A stretch of 64,000 nt of DNA from Hydractinia symbiolongicarpus (GCF_029227915.1 NC_079876.1:64001-128000); one strand, 5' to 3'. Positions 48,159 through 61,552 are shown, counted from the stretch's first letter. The notes: generated by a model not told the origin, from the letters alone. Numbers and translations are program-made.

Positions 48159-50680
48159 TCGTTCGGGAAATGAGTTTACTCCCTGGGTACTTTCTTTGTA
48201 TACTTTAGACTATACGGGCCGAGTCCGGGATTTACGGGAAATCCCAGGTTTTCGTTTGCCGGCGATTAAACTTCTTTTATTCAGCGTCTCATCAAAAATG
48301 AAAACATTTTTGAAAACTACAAGTCTCATGCGTTTCAGTGGTGAAAAAATAATTTAAAAAATCGTTCGGGAAATGAGTTTACTCCCTGGGTACTTTCTTT
48401 GTATACTTTCGACTATACGGGCCGAGTCCGGGATTTACGGGAAGTCGCGGGTTTTCGTTTGCCGGCGATTAAACCTCTTTTATTCAGCGTCTCATCAAAA
48501 ATGAAAACATTTTTAAAAACTACAAGTCTCATGGGCTTTAGTGGTGAAATAATAATTTAAAAAATCGTTCGGGAAATGAGTTTACACACTGGGTACTTTC
48601 TTTGTATACTTTTGACTATACGGGCCGAGTCCGGGATTTACGGGAAATCGCGGGTTTTCGTTTGCCGGCGATTAAACATCTTTTATTCAGCGTTTCATCA
48701 AAAATGAAAACATTTTTAAAAACTACAAGTCTCATGGGCTTTAGTGGTGAAATAATAATTTAAAAAATCGTTCGGGAAATGCGTTTACACCCTGGGTACT
48801 TTCTTTGTATACTTTTGACTATACGGGCCGAGTCCGGGATTTACGGGAAATCGCAGGTTTTCGTTTGCCGGCGATTAAACTTCTTTTATTCAGCGTCTCA
48901 TCAAAAATGAAAACATTTTTAAAAACTACAAGTCTCATGCGTTTTAGTGGTGAAAAAATAATTTAAAAATTCGTTCGGGAAATAAGTTTACTCACTGGGT
49001 ACTTTCCGTGTATACTTTTGACTATACGGGCCGAGTCCGGGATTTACGGGAAATCGCAAGTTTTCGTTTGCCGTCGATTAAACTTCTTATATTCAGCGTC
49101 TCATCAAAAATGAAAACATATCTGAAAACTACAAGTCTCATGCGTTTTAGTGGTGAAAAAATTATTTAAAAATTCGTTCGGAAAAAGAGTTTACTCACTG
49201 GGTACTTTCCTTGTATACTTTTAATTATACGGGCTGAGTCCGGGATTTACGGGAAATCGCAGGTTTTCGTTTGCCGGCGATTAAACTTCTTTTATTCAGC
49301 GTCTCATCAAAAATGAAAACATTTTTAAAAACTACAAGTCTCATGGGCCTTAGTGGTGAAATAATAATTTAAAAAATCGTTTGGGAAATGAGTTTACTCC
49401 CTGGGTACTTTCTTTGTATACTTTTGACTATACGGGCCGAGTCCGGGATTTACGGGAAATCGCAGATTTTCGTTTGCCGGCGATTAAACTTCTTTTATTC
49501 AGCGTCTCATCAAAAATGAAAACATTTTTGAAAACTACAAGTCTCATGCGTTTTAGTGGTGAAAAAATAATTTAAAAAATCGTTCGGGAAATGAGTTTAC
49601 ACCCTGGGTACTTTCTTTGTATACTTTTGACTATAAGGGCCGAGTCCGGGATTTACGGGAAATCGCAGGTTTTCGTTTGCCGGCGATTAAACTTCTTTTT
49701 TTCAGCGTCGCATCAAAAATGAAAACATTTTTAAAAACTACAAGTCTCATGCGTTTTAGTGGTGAAAAAATAATTTAAAAATTCGTTCGGGAAATAAGTT
49801 TACTCACTGGGTACTTTCCTTGTATACTTTTGACTATACGGGCCGAGTCCGGGATTTACGGGAAGTCGCAGGTTTTCGTTTGCCGGCGATTAAACTTCTT
49901 ATATTCAGCGTCTCATCAAAAATGAAAACATTTTTGAAAATACAAGTCTCATGCGTTTTAGTGGTGAAAAAATAATTTAAAAAATCGTTCGGGAAATGAG
50001 TTTACACCCTGGGTACTTTCTTTGTATACTTTTGACTATACGGGCCGAGTCCGGGATTTACGGGAAACCGCAGGTTTTCGTTTGCCTGCGATTAAACTTC
50101 TTTTATTCAGCGTCTAATCAAAAATAAAAACATTTTTGAAAACTACAAGTCCCATGGGCTTTTGTGGTGAAATAATAATTTAAAAAAACGTTTGGGAAAT
50201 GAGTTTACTCCCTGGGTACTTTCTTTGTATACTTTTGACTATACGGGCCGAGGTCAGGATTTACGGGAAATCGCAGGTTTTCGTTTGCCGGCGATTAAAC
50301 TTCTTTTATTCAGCGTCTCATTAAAAATAAAAACATTTTTGAAAACTACAAGTCTCATGCGTTTTAGTGGTGAAAAAATAATTTAAAAAATCGTTCGGGA
50401 AATAAGTTTACACCCTGGGTACTTTCTTTGTATACTTTTGACTATACGGGCCGAGTCCAGGATTTACGGGAAATCGCAGGTTTTCGTTTGCCGGCGATTA
50501 AAATTCTTTTATTTAGCGTCTAATCAAAAATAAAAACATTTTTGAAAACTACAAGTCCCATGGGCTTTAGTGGTGAAATAATAATTTAAAAAATCGTTTG
50601 GGAAATGAGTTTACTCCCTGGGTACTTTCTTTGTATACTTTTGACTATACGGGCCGAGGTCAGGATTTACGGGAAATCGC
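48159..50680 (+). repeat. diverse monomers, third occurrence of this block
   Basis: From about 48362 to 49984 the order and marks (ACACACTGGG, AAATGCGTTTACACC, GCCGTCGATT, CGGAAAAAGAG, CTATAAGGGCC, TTTGAAAATACAAG) match 38619-40240 at a shift of 9743 before the shared one-base-short unit. The last part (49985-50593) has its own types: GCCTGCGATT, CGTCTAATCAAAAATAAAAAC and GGGCCGAGGTCAGG, in a 406-bp dimer pattern. Monomer 50594 is the chimera that restarts the large duplication. Confidence 0.82.
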
Positions 50681-50796
50681 ATGTTTTCGTTTGCCGGCGA
50701 TTAAACTTCTTTTATTCAGCGTCTCATCAAAAATGAAAACATTTTTGAAAACTACAATTCTCATGCGTTTTAGTGGTGAAAAGATAATTTAAAAAA
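50594..50796 (+). repeat. chimeric junction monomer of the ~18.9-kb duplication
   Basis: The left part matches 50188 (CGTTTGGG, GGGCCGAGGTCAGG) and the right part matches family B as at 31720 (GCATGTTTTCG, ACAATTCTCATG, AAGATAATTT). The switch falls between about 50664 and 50680, inside GATTTACGGGAAATCGC, which both parents share. The unit is exactly 203 bp. Confidence 0.85.
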
Positions 50797-51405
50797 TCGT
50801 TCGGGAAATGAGTTTACTCCCTGGGTACTTTCTTTGTATACTTTTGACTATACGGGCCGAGTCCGGGATTTACGGGAAGTCGCGGTTTTTCGTTTGCCGG
50901 CGATTAAACTTCTTTTATTCAGCGTCTCATCAAAAATAAAAACATTTTTAAAAACTACAAGTCTCGTGGGCTTTAGTGGTGAAATAATAATTTGAAAAAT
51001 CGTTCGGGAAATGAATTTACACCCCGGGTACTTTCTTTGTATACTTTTGACTATACGGGCTGAGTCCGTGATTTACGGGAAATCGCAGGTTTTCGTTTGC
51101 CGGCGATTAAACTTCTTTTATTCAGCGTCTCATCAAAAATGAAAACATTTTTGAAAACTACAAGTCTCATGCGTTTTAGTGGTGAAAAAATAATTTAAAA
51201 AATCGTTCGGGAAATGAGTTTACTCCCTGGGTACTTTTTTTGTATACTTTTGACTATACGGGCCGAGTCCGGGATTTACGGGAAATCGCGGATTTTTGTT
51301 TGCCGGCGATTAAACTTCTTTTATTCAGCGTCTCATCAAAAATGAAAACATTTTTGAAAACTACAAGTCTCATGCGTTTTTGTGGTGAAAAGATACTTTA
51401 AAAAA

Positions 51406-53028
51406 TCGTCTTGGAAATGGGTTTACTCACAGGGTACTTTCTTTGTATACATTCGACTATACGGGCCAAGCCCGGGATTTACGGGAAATCGCGGGTTTTC
51501 GTTCGCCGGCGATTAAACCACTTTCATTAAGCGTCTCATCAAAAATGAAAACATTTCTGAAAACTACAAGTCTCATGCGTTTTAGTGGTGAAAAAATATT
51601 TTAAAAAATCGTTCGGGAAATGAGTTTACACCCCGGGTACTTTCTTTGTATACTTTTGACTATACGGGCCGAGTCCGGGATTTACGGGAAATCGCAGGTT
51701 TTCGTTTGCCGGCGATTAAACTTCTTTTATTCAGCGTCTCATCAAAAATGAAAAAAATTTTAAAAACTACAAGTCTCATGCGTTTTAGTGGTGAAAAAAT
51801 AATTTAAAAAATCGTTCGGGAAATGAGTTTACTCCCTGGGTACTTTCTTTGTATACTTTTTACTATATGGGCCGAGTCCGGGATTTACGGGAAGTCGCGG
51901 GTTTTCGTTTGCCGGCGATTTAGCTTCTTTTATTCACCGTCTCATCAAAAATGAACACATTTTTGAAAACTACAAGTCTCATGCGTTTTAGTGGTGAAAT
52001 AATAATTTAAAAAATCGTTCGGGAAATGAGTTTACTCCCTGGGTACTTTCTTTGTATACTTTTGACTATACGGGCCGAGTCCGGGATTTAGGGAAGTCGC
52101 GGGATTTCGTTTGCCGGCGATTAAACTTCTTTTATTCAGCGTCTCATCAAAAATGAAAACATTTTTAAAAACTACAAGTCTCATGGGCTTTAGTGGTGAA
52201 ATAATAATTTAAAAAATCGTTCGGGAAATGAGTTTACACCCTGGGTTCATTCTTTGTATACTTTCGACTATACGGGCCGAGTCCGGGATTTACGGGAAAT
52301 CGCAGGTTTTCGTTTGCCGGCGATTAAACTACTTTTATTCAGCGTCTCATCAAAAATGAAAACATTTTTGAAAACTACAATTCTCATGCGTTTTAGTGGT
52401 GAAAAGATAATTTAAAAAATCGTTCGGGAAATGAGTTTACTCCCTGGGTACTTTCTTTGTATACTTTTGACTATACGGGCCGAGTCCGGGATTTACGGGA
52501 AGTCGCGGGTTTTCGTTTGCCGGCGATTAAACTTCTTTTATTCAGCGTCTCATCAAAAATGAAAACATTTTTAAAAACTACAAGTCTCGTGGGCTTTGGT
52601 GGTGAAATAATAATTTGAAAAATCGTTCGGGAAATGAGTTTACACCCCGGGTACTTTCTTTGTATACTTTTGACTATACGGGCTGAGTCCGGGATTTACG
52701 GGAAATCGCAGGTTTTCGTTTGCCGGCGATTAAACTTCTTTTATTCAGCGTCTCATCAAAAATGAAAACATTTTTGAAAACTACAAGTCTCATGCGTTTT
52801 AGTGGTGAAAAAATAATTTAAAAAATCGTTCGGGAAATGAGTTTACTCCCTGGGTACTTTTTTTGTATACTTTTGACTATACGGGCCGAGTCCGGGATTT
52901 ACGGGAAATCGCGGATTTTTGTTTGCCGGCGATTAAACTTCTTTTATTCAGCGTCTCATCAAAAATGAAAACATTTTTGAAAACTACAAGTCTCATGCGT
53001 TTTTGTGGTGAAAAGATACTTTAAAAAA
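51406..53028 (+). repeat. 8-mer higher-order repeat, single copy in copy 2 (1623 bp)
   Basis: F-H-I-J-(K/B)-C-D-E, present once here against twice in copy 1 (32532-35777). It agrees better with the second copy-1 unit: GAGTTTAC in I and D, and GCGTTTTTGTGG in E. The E unit just before it (about 51376) also has GCGTTTTTGTGG, unlike the E at the matching place in copy 1. Confidence 0.87.
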
Positions 53029-53231
53029 TCGTCTTGGAAATGGGTTTACTCACAGGGTACTTTCTTTGTATACATTCGACTATACGGGCCAAGCCCGGGA
53101 TTTACGGGAAATCGCGGGTTTTCGTTCGCCGGCGATTAAACCACTTTCATTAAGCGTCTCATCAAAAATGAAAACATTTTTGAAAACTACAAGTCTCATG
53201 CGTTTTAGTGGTGAAAAAATAATTTAAAAAA

Positions 53232-54652
53232 TCGTTCGGGAAATGAGTTTACTCCCTGGGTACTTTCTTTGTATACTTTTGACTATACGGGCCAAGCCCC
53301 GGATTTACGGGAAAACGCGGGATTTCGTTTGCCGGCGATTAAACCTCTTTCTGTAAGCGTCTCATCAAAAAGGAAAACATTTTTGAAAACTACAAGTCTC
53401 ATGCGTTTTAGTGGTGAAAAAATAATTTAAAAAATCGTTCGGGAAATGAGTTGACTCCCTGGGTACTTTCTTTGTATACTTTTGACTATACGGGCCGAGT
53501 CCGGGATTTACGGGAAATCGCGGATTTTTGTTTGCCGGCGATTAAACCACTTTCATTAAGCGTCTCATCAAAAATGAAAACATTTCTGAAAACTACAAGT
53601 CTCATGCGTTTTAGTGGTGAAAAAATAATTTAAAAAATCGTTCGGGAAATGAGGTTACACCCCGGGTACTTTTTTTGTATACTTTTGACTATACGGGCCG
53701 AGTCCGGGATTTACGGGAAATCGCATGTTTTCGTTTGCCGGCGATTAAACTTCTTTTATTCAGCGTCTCATCAAAAATGAAAACATTTTTGAAAACTACA
53801 ATTCTCATGCGTTTTAGTGGTGAAAAGATAATTTAAAAAATCGTTCGGGAAATGAGTTTACTCCCTGGGTACTTTCTTTGTATACTTTTGACTATACGGG
53901 CCGAGTCCGGGATTTACGGGAAGTCGCGGTTTTTCGTTTGCCGGCGATTAAACTTCTTTTATTCAGCGTCTCATCAAAAATAAAAACATTTTTAAAAACT
54001 ACAAGTCTCGTGGGCTTTAGTGGTGAAATAATAATTTGAAAAATCGTTCGGGAAATGAATTTACACCCCGGGTACTTTCTTTGTATACTTTTGACTATAC
54101 GGGCTGAGTCCGTGATTTACGGGAAATCGCAGGTTTTCGTTTGCCGGCGATTAAACTTCTTTTATTCAGCGTCTCATCAAAAATGAAAACATTTTTGAAA
54201 ACTACAAGTCTCATGCGTTTTAGTGGTGAAAAAATAATTTAAAAAATCGTTCGGGAAATGAGTTTACTCCCTGGGTACTTTTTTTGTATACTTTTGACTA
54301 TACGGGCCGAGTCCGGGATTTACGGGAAATCGCGGATTTTTGTTTGCCGGCGATTAAACTTCTTTTATTCAGCGTCTCATCAAAAATGAAAACATTTTTG
54401 AAAACTACAAGTCTCATGCGTTTTAGTGGTGAAAAGATACTTTAAAAAATCGTCTTGGAAATGGGTTTACTCACAGGGTACTTTCTTTGTATACATTCGA
54501 CTATACGGGCCAAGCCCGGGATTTACGGGAAATCGCGGGTTTTCGTTCGCCGGCGATTAAACCACTTTCATTAAGCGTCTCATCAAAAATGAAAACATTT
54601 CTGAAAACTACAAGTCTCATGCGTTTTAGTGGTGAAAAAATATTTTAAAAAA
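53232..54652 (+). repeat. 7-mer higher-order repeat G-A-B-C-D-E-F (1421 bp)
   Basis: Partner of 35981-37401 at +17251. It lacks the three private changes of that unit and so keeps the more common state at each of them. Confidence 0.9.
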
Positions 54653-57600
54653 TCGTTCGGGAAATGAGTTTACACCCCGGGTACTTTCTTTGTATACTTT
54701 TGACTATACGGGCCGAGTCCGGGATTTACGGGAAATCGCAGGTTTTCGTTTGCCGGCGATTAAACTTCTTTTATTCAGCGTCTCATCAAAAATGAAAAAA
54801 ATTTTAAAAACTACAAGTCTCATGCGTTTTAGTGGTGAAAAAATAATTTAAAAAATCGTTCGGGAAATGAGTTTACTCCCTGGGTACTTTCTTTGTATAC
54901 TTTTTACTATATGGGCCGAGTCCGGGATTTACGGGAAGTCGCGGGTTTTCGTTTGCCGGCGATTTAGCTTCTTTTATTCACCGTCTCATCAAAAATGAAC
55001 ACATTTTTGAAAACTACAAGTCTCATGCGTTTTAGTGGTGAAATAATAATTTAAAAAATCGTTCGGGAAATGAGTTTACTCCCTGGGTACTTTCTTTGTA
55101 TACTTTTGACTATACGGGCCGAGTCCGGGATTTAGGGAAGTCGCGGGATTTCGTTTGCCGGCGATTAAACTTCTTTTATTCAGCGTCTCATCAAAAATGA
55201 AAACATTTTTAAAAACTACAAGTCTCATGGGCTTTAGTGGTGAAATAATAATTTAAAAAATCGTTCGGGAAATGAGTTTACACCCTGGGTTCATTCTTTG
55301 TATACTTTCGACTATACGGGCCGAGTCCAGGATTGACGCGAAATCGCAGGTTTTCGTTTGCCGGCGATTAAACATCTTTTATTTGGCGTCTCATCAAAAA
55401 TAAAAACATTTTTGAAAACTACAAGTCTCATGCGTTTTAGTGGTGAAAAAATAATTTAAAAAATCGTTCGGGAAATGAGTTTACTCCCTGGGTACTTTCT
55501 TTGTATACTTTTGACTATGCGGGCCGAGTCTGGGATTTACGGGAAATCGCGGGTTTTCGTTTGCCGGCGATTAAACTTTTTTTATTCAGCGTCTCATCAA
55601 AAATGAAAACATTTTTGAAAACTACAAGTCTCATGCATTTTAGTGGTGAAAAAATAATTTAAAAATTCGTTCGGGAAATGCGTTTACTCACTGGGTACTT
55701 TCCTTGTATACTTTTGACTATACGGGCCGAGTCCGGGATTTACGGGAAATTGCGGATTTTCGTTTGCCGGCGATTAAACATCTTTTATTCAGCGTCTCAT
55801 CAAAAATGAACACATTTTTGAAAACTACAAGTCTCATGCGTTTTAGTGGTGAAAAAATAATTTAAAAAATCGTTCGGGAAATGAGTTTACTCCCTGGGTA
55901 CTTTCTTTGTATACTTTCCACTATACGGGCCGAGTCCGGGATTTACGGGAAGTCGCGGGTTTTCGTTTGCCGGCGATTAAACCTCTTTTATTCAGCGTCT
56001 CATCAAAAATGAAAACATTTTTAAAAACTACAAGTCTCATGGGCTTTAGTGGTGAATTAATAATTTAAAAAATCGTTCGGGAAATGAGTTTACACACTGG
56101 GTACTTTCTTTGTATACTTTTGACTATATGGGCCGAATCCGGGATTTACGGGAAATCGCGGGTTTTCGTTTGCCGGCGATTAAACATCTTTTATTCAGCG
56201 TTTCATCAAAAATGAAAACATTTTTAAAAACTACAAGTCTCATGGGCTTTAGTGGTGAAATAATAATTTAAAAAATCGTTCGGGAAATGCGTTTACACCC
56301 TGGGTACTTTCTTTGTATACTTTTGACTATACGGGCCGAGTCCGGGATTTACGGGAAATCGCAGGTTTTCGTTTGCCGGCGATTAAACTTCTTTTATTCA
56401 GCGTCTCATCAAAAATGAAAACATTTTTAAAAACTACAATTCTCATGCGTTTTAGTGGTGAAAAAATAATTTAAAAATTCGTTCGGGAAATAAGTTTACT
56501 CACTGGGTACTTTCCGTGTATACTTTTGACTATACGGGCCGAGTCCGGGATTTACGGGAAATCGCAAGTTTTCGTTTGCCGTCGATTAAACTTCTTATAT
56601 TCAGCGTCTCATCAAAAATGAAAACATATCTGAAAACTACAAGTCTCATGCATTTTAGTGGTGAAAAAATAATTTAAAAATTCGTTCGGAAAAAGAGTTT
56701 ACTCACTGGGTACTTTCCTTGTATACTTTTAATTATACGGGCCGAGTCCGGGATTTACGGGAAATCGCAGGTTTTCGTTTGCCGGCGATTAAACTTCTTT
56801 TATTCAGCGTCTCATCAAAAATGAAAACATTTTTGAAAACTACAAGTCTCATGGGCCTTAGTGGTGAAATAATAATTTAAAAAATCGTTTGGGAAATGAG
56901 TTTACTCCCTGGGTACTTTCTTTGTATTCTTTTGACTATACGGGCGGAGTCCGGGATTTACGGGAAATCGCAGATTTTCGTTTGCCGGCGATTAAACTTC
57001 TTTTATTCAGCGTCTCATCAAAAATGAAAACATTTTTGAAAACTACAAGTCTCATGCGTTTTAGTGGTGAAAAAATAATTTAAAAAATCGTTCGGGAAAT
57101 GAGTTTACACCCTGGGTACTTTCTTTGTATACTTTTGACTATAAGGGCCGAGTCCGGGATTTACGGGAAATCGCAGGTTTTCGTTTGCCGGCGATTAAAC
57201 TTCTTTTTTTCAGCGTCTCATCAAAAATGAAAACATTTTTAAAAACTACAAGTCTCATGCGTTTTAGTGGTGAAAAAATAATTTAAAAATTCGTTCGGGA
57301 AATAAGTTTACTCACTGGGTACTTTCCTTGTATACTTTTGACTATACGGGCCGAGTCCGGGATTTACGGGAAGTCGCAGGTTTTCGTTTGCCGGCGATTA
57401 AACTTCTTATATTCAGCGTCTCATCAAAAATGAAAACATTTTTGAAAATACAAGTCTCATGCGTTTTAGTGGTGAAAAAATAATTTAAAAAATCGTTCGG
57501 GAAATGAGTTTACACCCTGGGTACTTTCTTTGTATACTTTTGACTATAAGGGCCGAGTCCGGGATTTACGGGAAATCGCAGGTTTTCGTTTGCCGGCGAT

Positions 57601-57695
57601 TAAACTTCTTTTTTTCAGCGTCTCATCAAAAATGAAAACATTTTTAAAAACTACAAGTCTCATGCGTTTTAGTGGTGAAAAGATAATTTAAAAAA
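54653..57695 (+). repeat. H-I-J-K-L run and diverse monomers, copy 2
   Basis: Partner of 37402-40444 at +17251, with the same order and the same one-base-short units (55059 and 57291). Private changes include GATTGACGCG (55339), GAGTCTGGG (55531), GTGAATTAATAAT (about 56056) and TTGTATTCTTTTG (56928). Confidence 0.87.
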
Positions 57696-58710
57696 TCGTT
57701 CGGGAAATGAGTTTACTCCCTGGGTACTTTCTTTGTATACTTTTGACTATACGGGCCGAGTCCGGGATTTACGGGAAGTCGCGGTTTTTCGTTTGCCGGC
57801 GATTAAACTTCTTTTATTCAGCGTCTCATCAAAAATAAAAACATTTTTAAAAACTACAAGTCTCGTGGGCTTTAGTGGTGAAATAATAATTTGAAAAATC
57901 GTTCGGGAAATGAATTTACGCCCCGGGTACTTTCTTTGTATACTTTTGACTATACGGGCTGAGTCCGTGATTTACGGGAAATTGCAGGTTTTCGTTTGCC
58001 GGCGATTAAACTTCTTTTATTCAGCGTCTCATCAAAAATGAAAACATTTTTGAAAACTACAAGTCTCATGCGTTTTAGTGGTGAAAAAATAATTTAAAAA
58101 ATCGTTCGGGAAATGAGTTTACTCCCTGGGTACTTTTTTTGTATACTTTTGACTATACGGGCCGAGTCCGGGATTTACGGGAAATCGCGGATTTTTGTTT
58201 GCCGGCGATTAAACTTCTTTTATTCAGCGTCTCATCAAAAATGAAAACATTTTTGAAAACTACAAGTCTCATGCGTTTTAGTGGTGAAAAGATACTTTAA
58301 AAAATCGTCTTGGAAATGGGTTTACTCACAGGGTACTTTCTTTGTATACATTCGACTATACGGGCCAAGCCCGGGATTTACGGGAAATCGCGGGTTTTCG
58401 TTCGCCGGCGATTAAACCACTTTCATTAAGCGTCTCATCAAAAATGAAAACATTTCTGAAAACTACAAGTCTCATGCGTTTTAGTGGTGAAAAAATAATT
58501 TAAAAAATCGTTCGGGAAATGAGTTGACTCCCTGGGTACTTTCTTTGTATACTTTTGACTATACGGGCCGAGTCCGGGATTTACGGGAAATCGCGGATTT
58601 TTGTTTGCCGGCGATTAAACCACTTTCATTAAGCGTCTCATCAAAAATGAAAACATTTTTGAAAACTACAAGTCTCATGCGTTTTAGTGGTGAAAAAATA
58701 ATTTAAAAAA

Positions 58711-60131
58711 TCGTTCGGGAAATGAGTTTACTCCCTGGGTACTTTCTTTGTATACTTTTGACTATACGGGCCAAGCCCCGGATTTACGGGAAAACGCGGG
58801 ATTTCGTTTGCCGGCGATTAAACCTCTTTCTTTAAGCGTCTCATCAAAAAGGAAAACATTTTTGAAAACTACAAGTCTCATGCGTTTTAGTGGTGAAAAA
58901 ATAATTTAAAAAATCGTTCGGGAAATGAGTTGACTCCCTGGGTACTTTCTTTGTATACTTTTGACTATACGGGCCGAGTCCGGGATTTACGGGAAATCGC
59001 GGATTTTTGTTTGCCGGCGATTAAACCACTTTCATTAGGCGTCTCATCAAAAATGAAAACATTTCTGAAAACTACAAGTCTCATGCGTTTTAGTGGTGAA
59101 AAAATAATTTAAAAAATCGTTCGGGAAATGAGGTTACACCCCGGGTACTTTTTTTGTATACTTTTGACTATACGGGCCGAGTCCGGGATTTACGGGAAAT
59201 CGCAGGTTTTCGTTTGCCGGCGATTAAACTACTTTTATTCAGCGTCTCATCAAAAATGAAAACATTTTTGAAAACTACAATTCTCATGCGTTTTAGTGGT
59301 GAAAAGATAATTTAAAAAATCGTTCGGGAAATGAGTTTACTCCCTGGGTACTTTCTTTGTATACTTTTGACTATACGGGCCGAGTCCGGGATTTACGGGA
59401 AGTCGCGGGTTTTCGTTTGCCGGCGATTAAACTTCTTTTATTCAGCGTCTCATCAAAAATGAAAACATTTTTAAAAACTACAAGTCTCGTGGGCTTTAGT
59501 GGTGAAATAATAATTTGAAAAATCGTTCGGGAAATGAGTTTACACCCCGGGTACTTTCTTTGTATACTTTTGACTATACGGGCTGAGTCCGGGATTTACG
59601 GGAAATCGCAGGTTTTCGTTTGCCGGCGATTAAACTTCTTTTATTCAGTGTCTCATCAAAAATGAAAACATTTTTGAAAACTACAAGTCTCATGCGTTTT
59701 AGTGGTGAAAAAATAATTTAAAAAATCGTTCGGGAAATGAGTTTACTCCCTGGGTAGTTTTTTTGTATACTTTTGACTATACGGGCCGAGTCCGGGATTT
59801 ACGGGAAATCGCAGATTTTTGTTTGCCGGCGATTAAACTTCTTTTATTCAGCGTCTCATCAAAAATGAAAACATTTTTGAAAACTACAAGTCTCATGCGT
59901 TTTAGTGGTGAAAAGATACTTTAAAAAATCGTCTTGGAAATGGGTTTACTCACAGGGTACTTTCTTTGTATACATTCGACTATACGGGCCAAGCCCGGGA
60001 TTTACGGGAAATCGCGGGTTTTCGTTCGCCGGCGATTAAACCACTTTCATTAAGCGTCTCATCAAAAATGAAAACATTTTTGAAAACTACAAGTCTCATG
60101 CGTTTTAGTGGTGAAAAAATAATTTAAAAAA
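58711..60131 (+). repeat. 7-mer higher-order repeat G-A-B-C-D-E-F (1421 bp)
   Basis: Partner of 41460-42880. It shares CATTAGGCGTCTC, TCAGTGTCTC and GCAGATTTTTG with that unit and has a private GGGTAGTTTTTTTG in E (about 59757). Confidence 0.9.
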
Positions 60132-61552
60132 TCGTTTGGGAAATGAGTTTACTCCCTGGGTACTTTCTTTGTATATTTTTGACTATACGGGCCAAGCCCC
60201 GGATTTACGGGAAAACGCGGGATTTCGTTTGCCGGCGATTAAACCTCTTTCTGTAAGCGTCTCATCAAAAAGGAAAACATTTTTGAAAACTACAAGTCTC
60301 ATGCGTTTTAGTGGTGAAAAAATAATTTAAAAAATCGTTCGGGAAATGAGTTGACTCCCTGGGTACTTTCTTTGTATACTTTTGACTATACGGGCCGAGT
60401 CCGGGATTTACGGGAAATCGCGGATTTTTGTTTGCCGGCGATTAAACCACTTTCATTAAGCGTCTCATCAAAAATGAAAACATTTCTGAAAACTACAAGT
60501 CTCATGCGTTTTAGTGGTGAAAAAATAATTTAAAAAATCGTTCGGGAAATGAGGTTACACCCCGGGTACTTTTTTTGTATACTTTTGACTATACGGGCCG
60601 AGTCCGGGATTTACGGGAAATCGCATGTTTTCGTTTGCCGGCGAATAAACTTCTTTTATTCAGCGTCTCATCAAAAATGAAAACATTTTTGAAAACTACA
60701 ATTCTCATGCGTTTTAGTGGTGAAAAGATAATTTAAAAAATCGTTCGGGAAATGAGTTTACTCCCTGGGTACTTTCTTTGTATACTTTTGACTATACGGG
60801 CCGAGTCCGGGATTTACGGGAAGTCGCGGTTTTTCGTTTGCCGGCGATTAAACTTCTTTTATTCAGCGTCTCATCAAAAATAAAAACATTTTTAAAAACT
60901 ACAAGTCTCGTGGGCTTTAGTGGTGAAATAATAATTTGAAAAATCGTTCGGGAAATGAATTTACACCCCGGGTACTTTCTTTGTATACTTTTGACTATAC
61001 GGGCTGAGTCCGTGATTTACGGGAAATCGCAGGTTTTCGTTTGCCGGCGATTAAACTTCTTTTATTCAGCGTCTCATCAAAAATGAAAACATTTTTGAAA
61101 ACTACAAGTCTCATGCGTTTTAGTGGTGAAAAAATAATTTAAAAAATCGTTCGGGAAATGAGTTTACTCCCTGGGTACTTTTTTTGTATACTTTTGACTA
61201 TACGGGCCGAGTCCGGGATTTACGGGAAATCGCGGATTTTTGTTTGCCGGCGATTAAACTTCTTTTATTCAGCGTCTCATCAAAAATGAAAACATTTTTG
61301 AAAACTACAAGTCTCATGCGTTTTAGTGGTGAAAAGATACTTTAAAAAATCGTCTTGGAAATGGGTTTACTCACAGGGTACTTTCTTTGTATACATTCGA
61401 CTATACGGGCCAAGCCCGGGATTTACGGGAAATCGCGGGTTTTCGTTCGCCGGCGATTAAACCACTTTCATTAAGCGTCTCATCAAAAATGAAAACATTT
61501 CTAAAAACTACAAGTCTCATGCGTTTTAGTGGTGAAAAAATATTTTAAAAAA
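60132..61552 (+). repeat. 7-mer higher-order repeat G-A-B-C-D-E-F (1421 bp)
   Basis: Partner of 42881-44301, head to tail with the previous 7-mer. It shares GGCGAATAAAC and has a private GTATATTTTTGAC (60176) in G. Confidence 0.9.

Larger units (their letters stand above)
31807..50680 (+). repeat. large tandem segmental duplication, copy 1 (~18.87 kb, 93 monomers)
   Basis: The sequence from about 31807 restarts at about 50681, inside a chimeric monomer (50594). The shift is 18874 bases up to the 8-mer. Copy 1 holds two 8-mers where copy 2 holds one, so beyond that point the shift is 17251. Shared order includes all F monomers: 35778, 37199, 41054, 42678, 44099 and the F-like 45723 have partners exactly 17251 bases further on. 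Content: part of a 7-mer, two 8-mers, a 7-mer, diverse monomers, two 7-mers, a 10-mer block and diverse monomers. Confidence 0.88.

Noticed and set aside
1071-60533. Dozens of similar 60-73-codon open reading frames on the plus strand
   Set aside because: They recur once per monomer, mostly start with TTG or GTG, and exist only between the fixed stops of the repeat. A 203-bp period shifts the frame by two at each unit. No ribosome-binding or splice context, codon bias or recognisable domain is visible.
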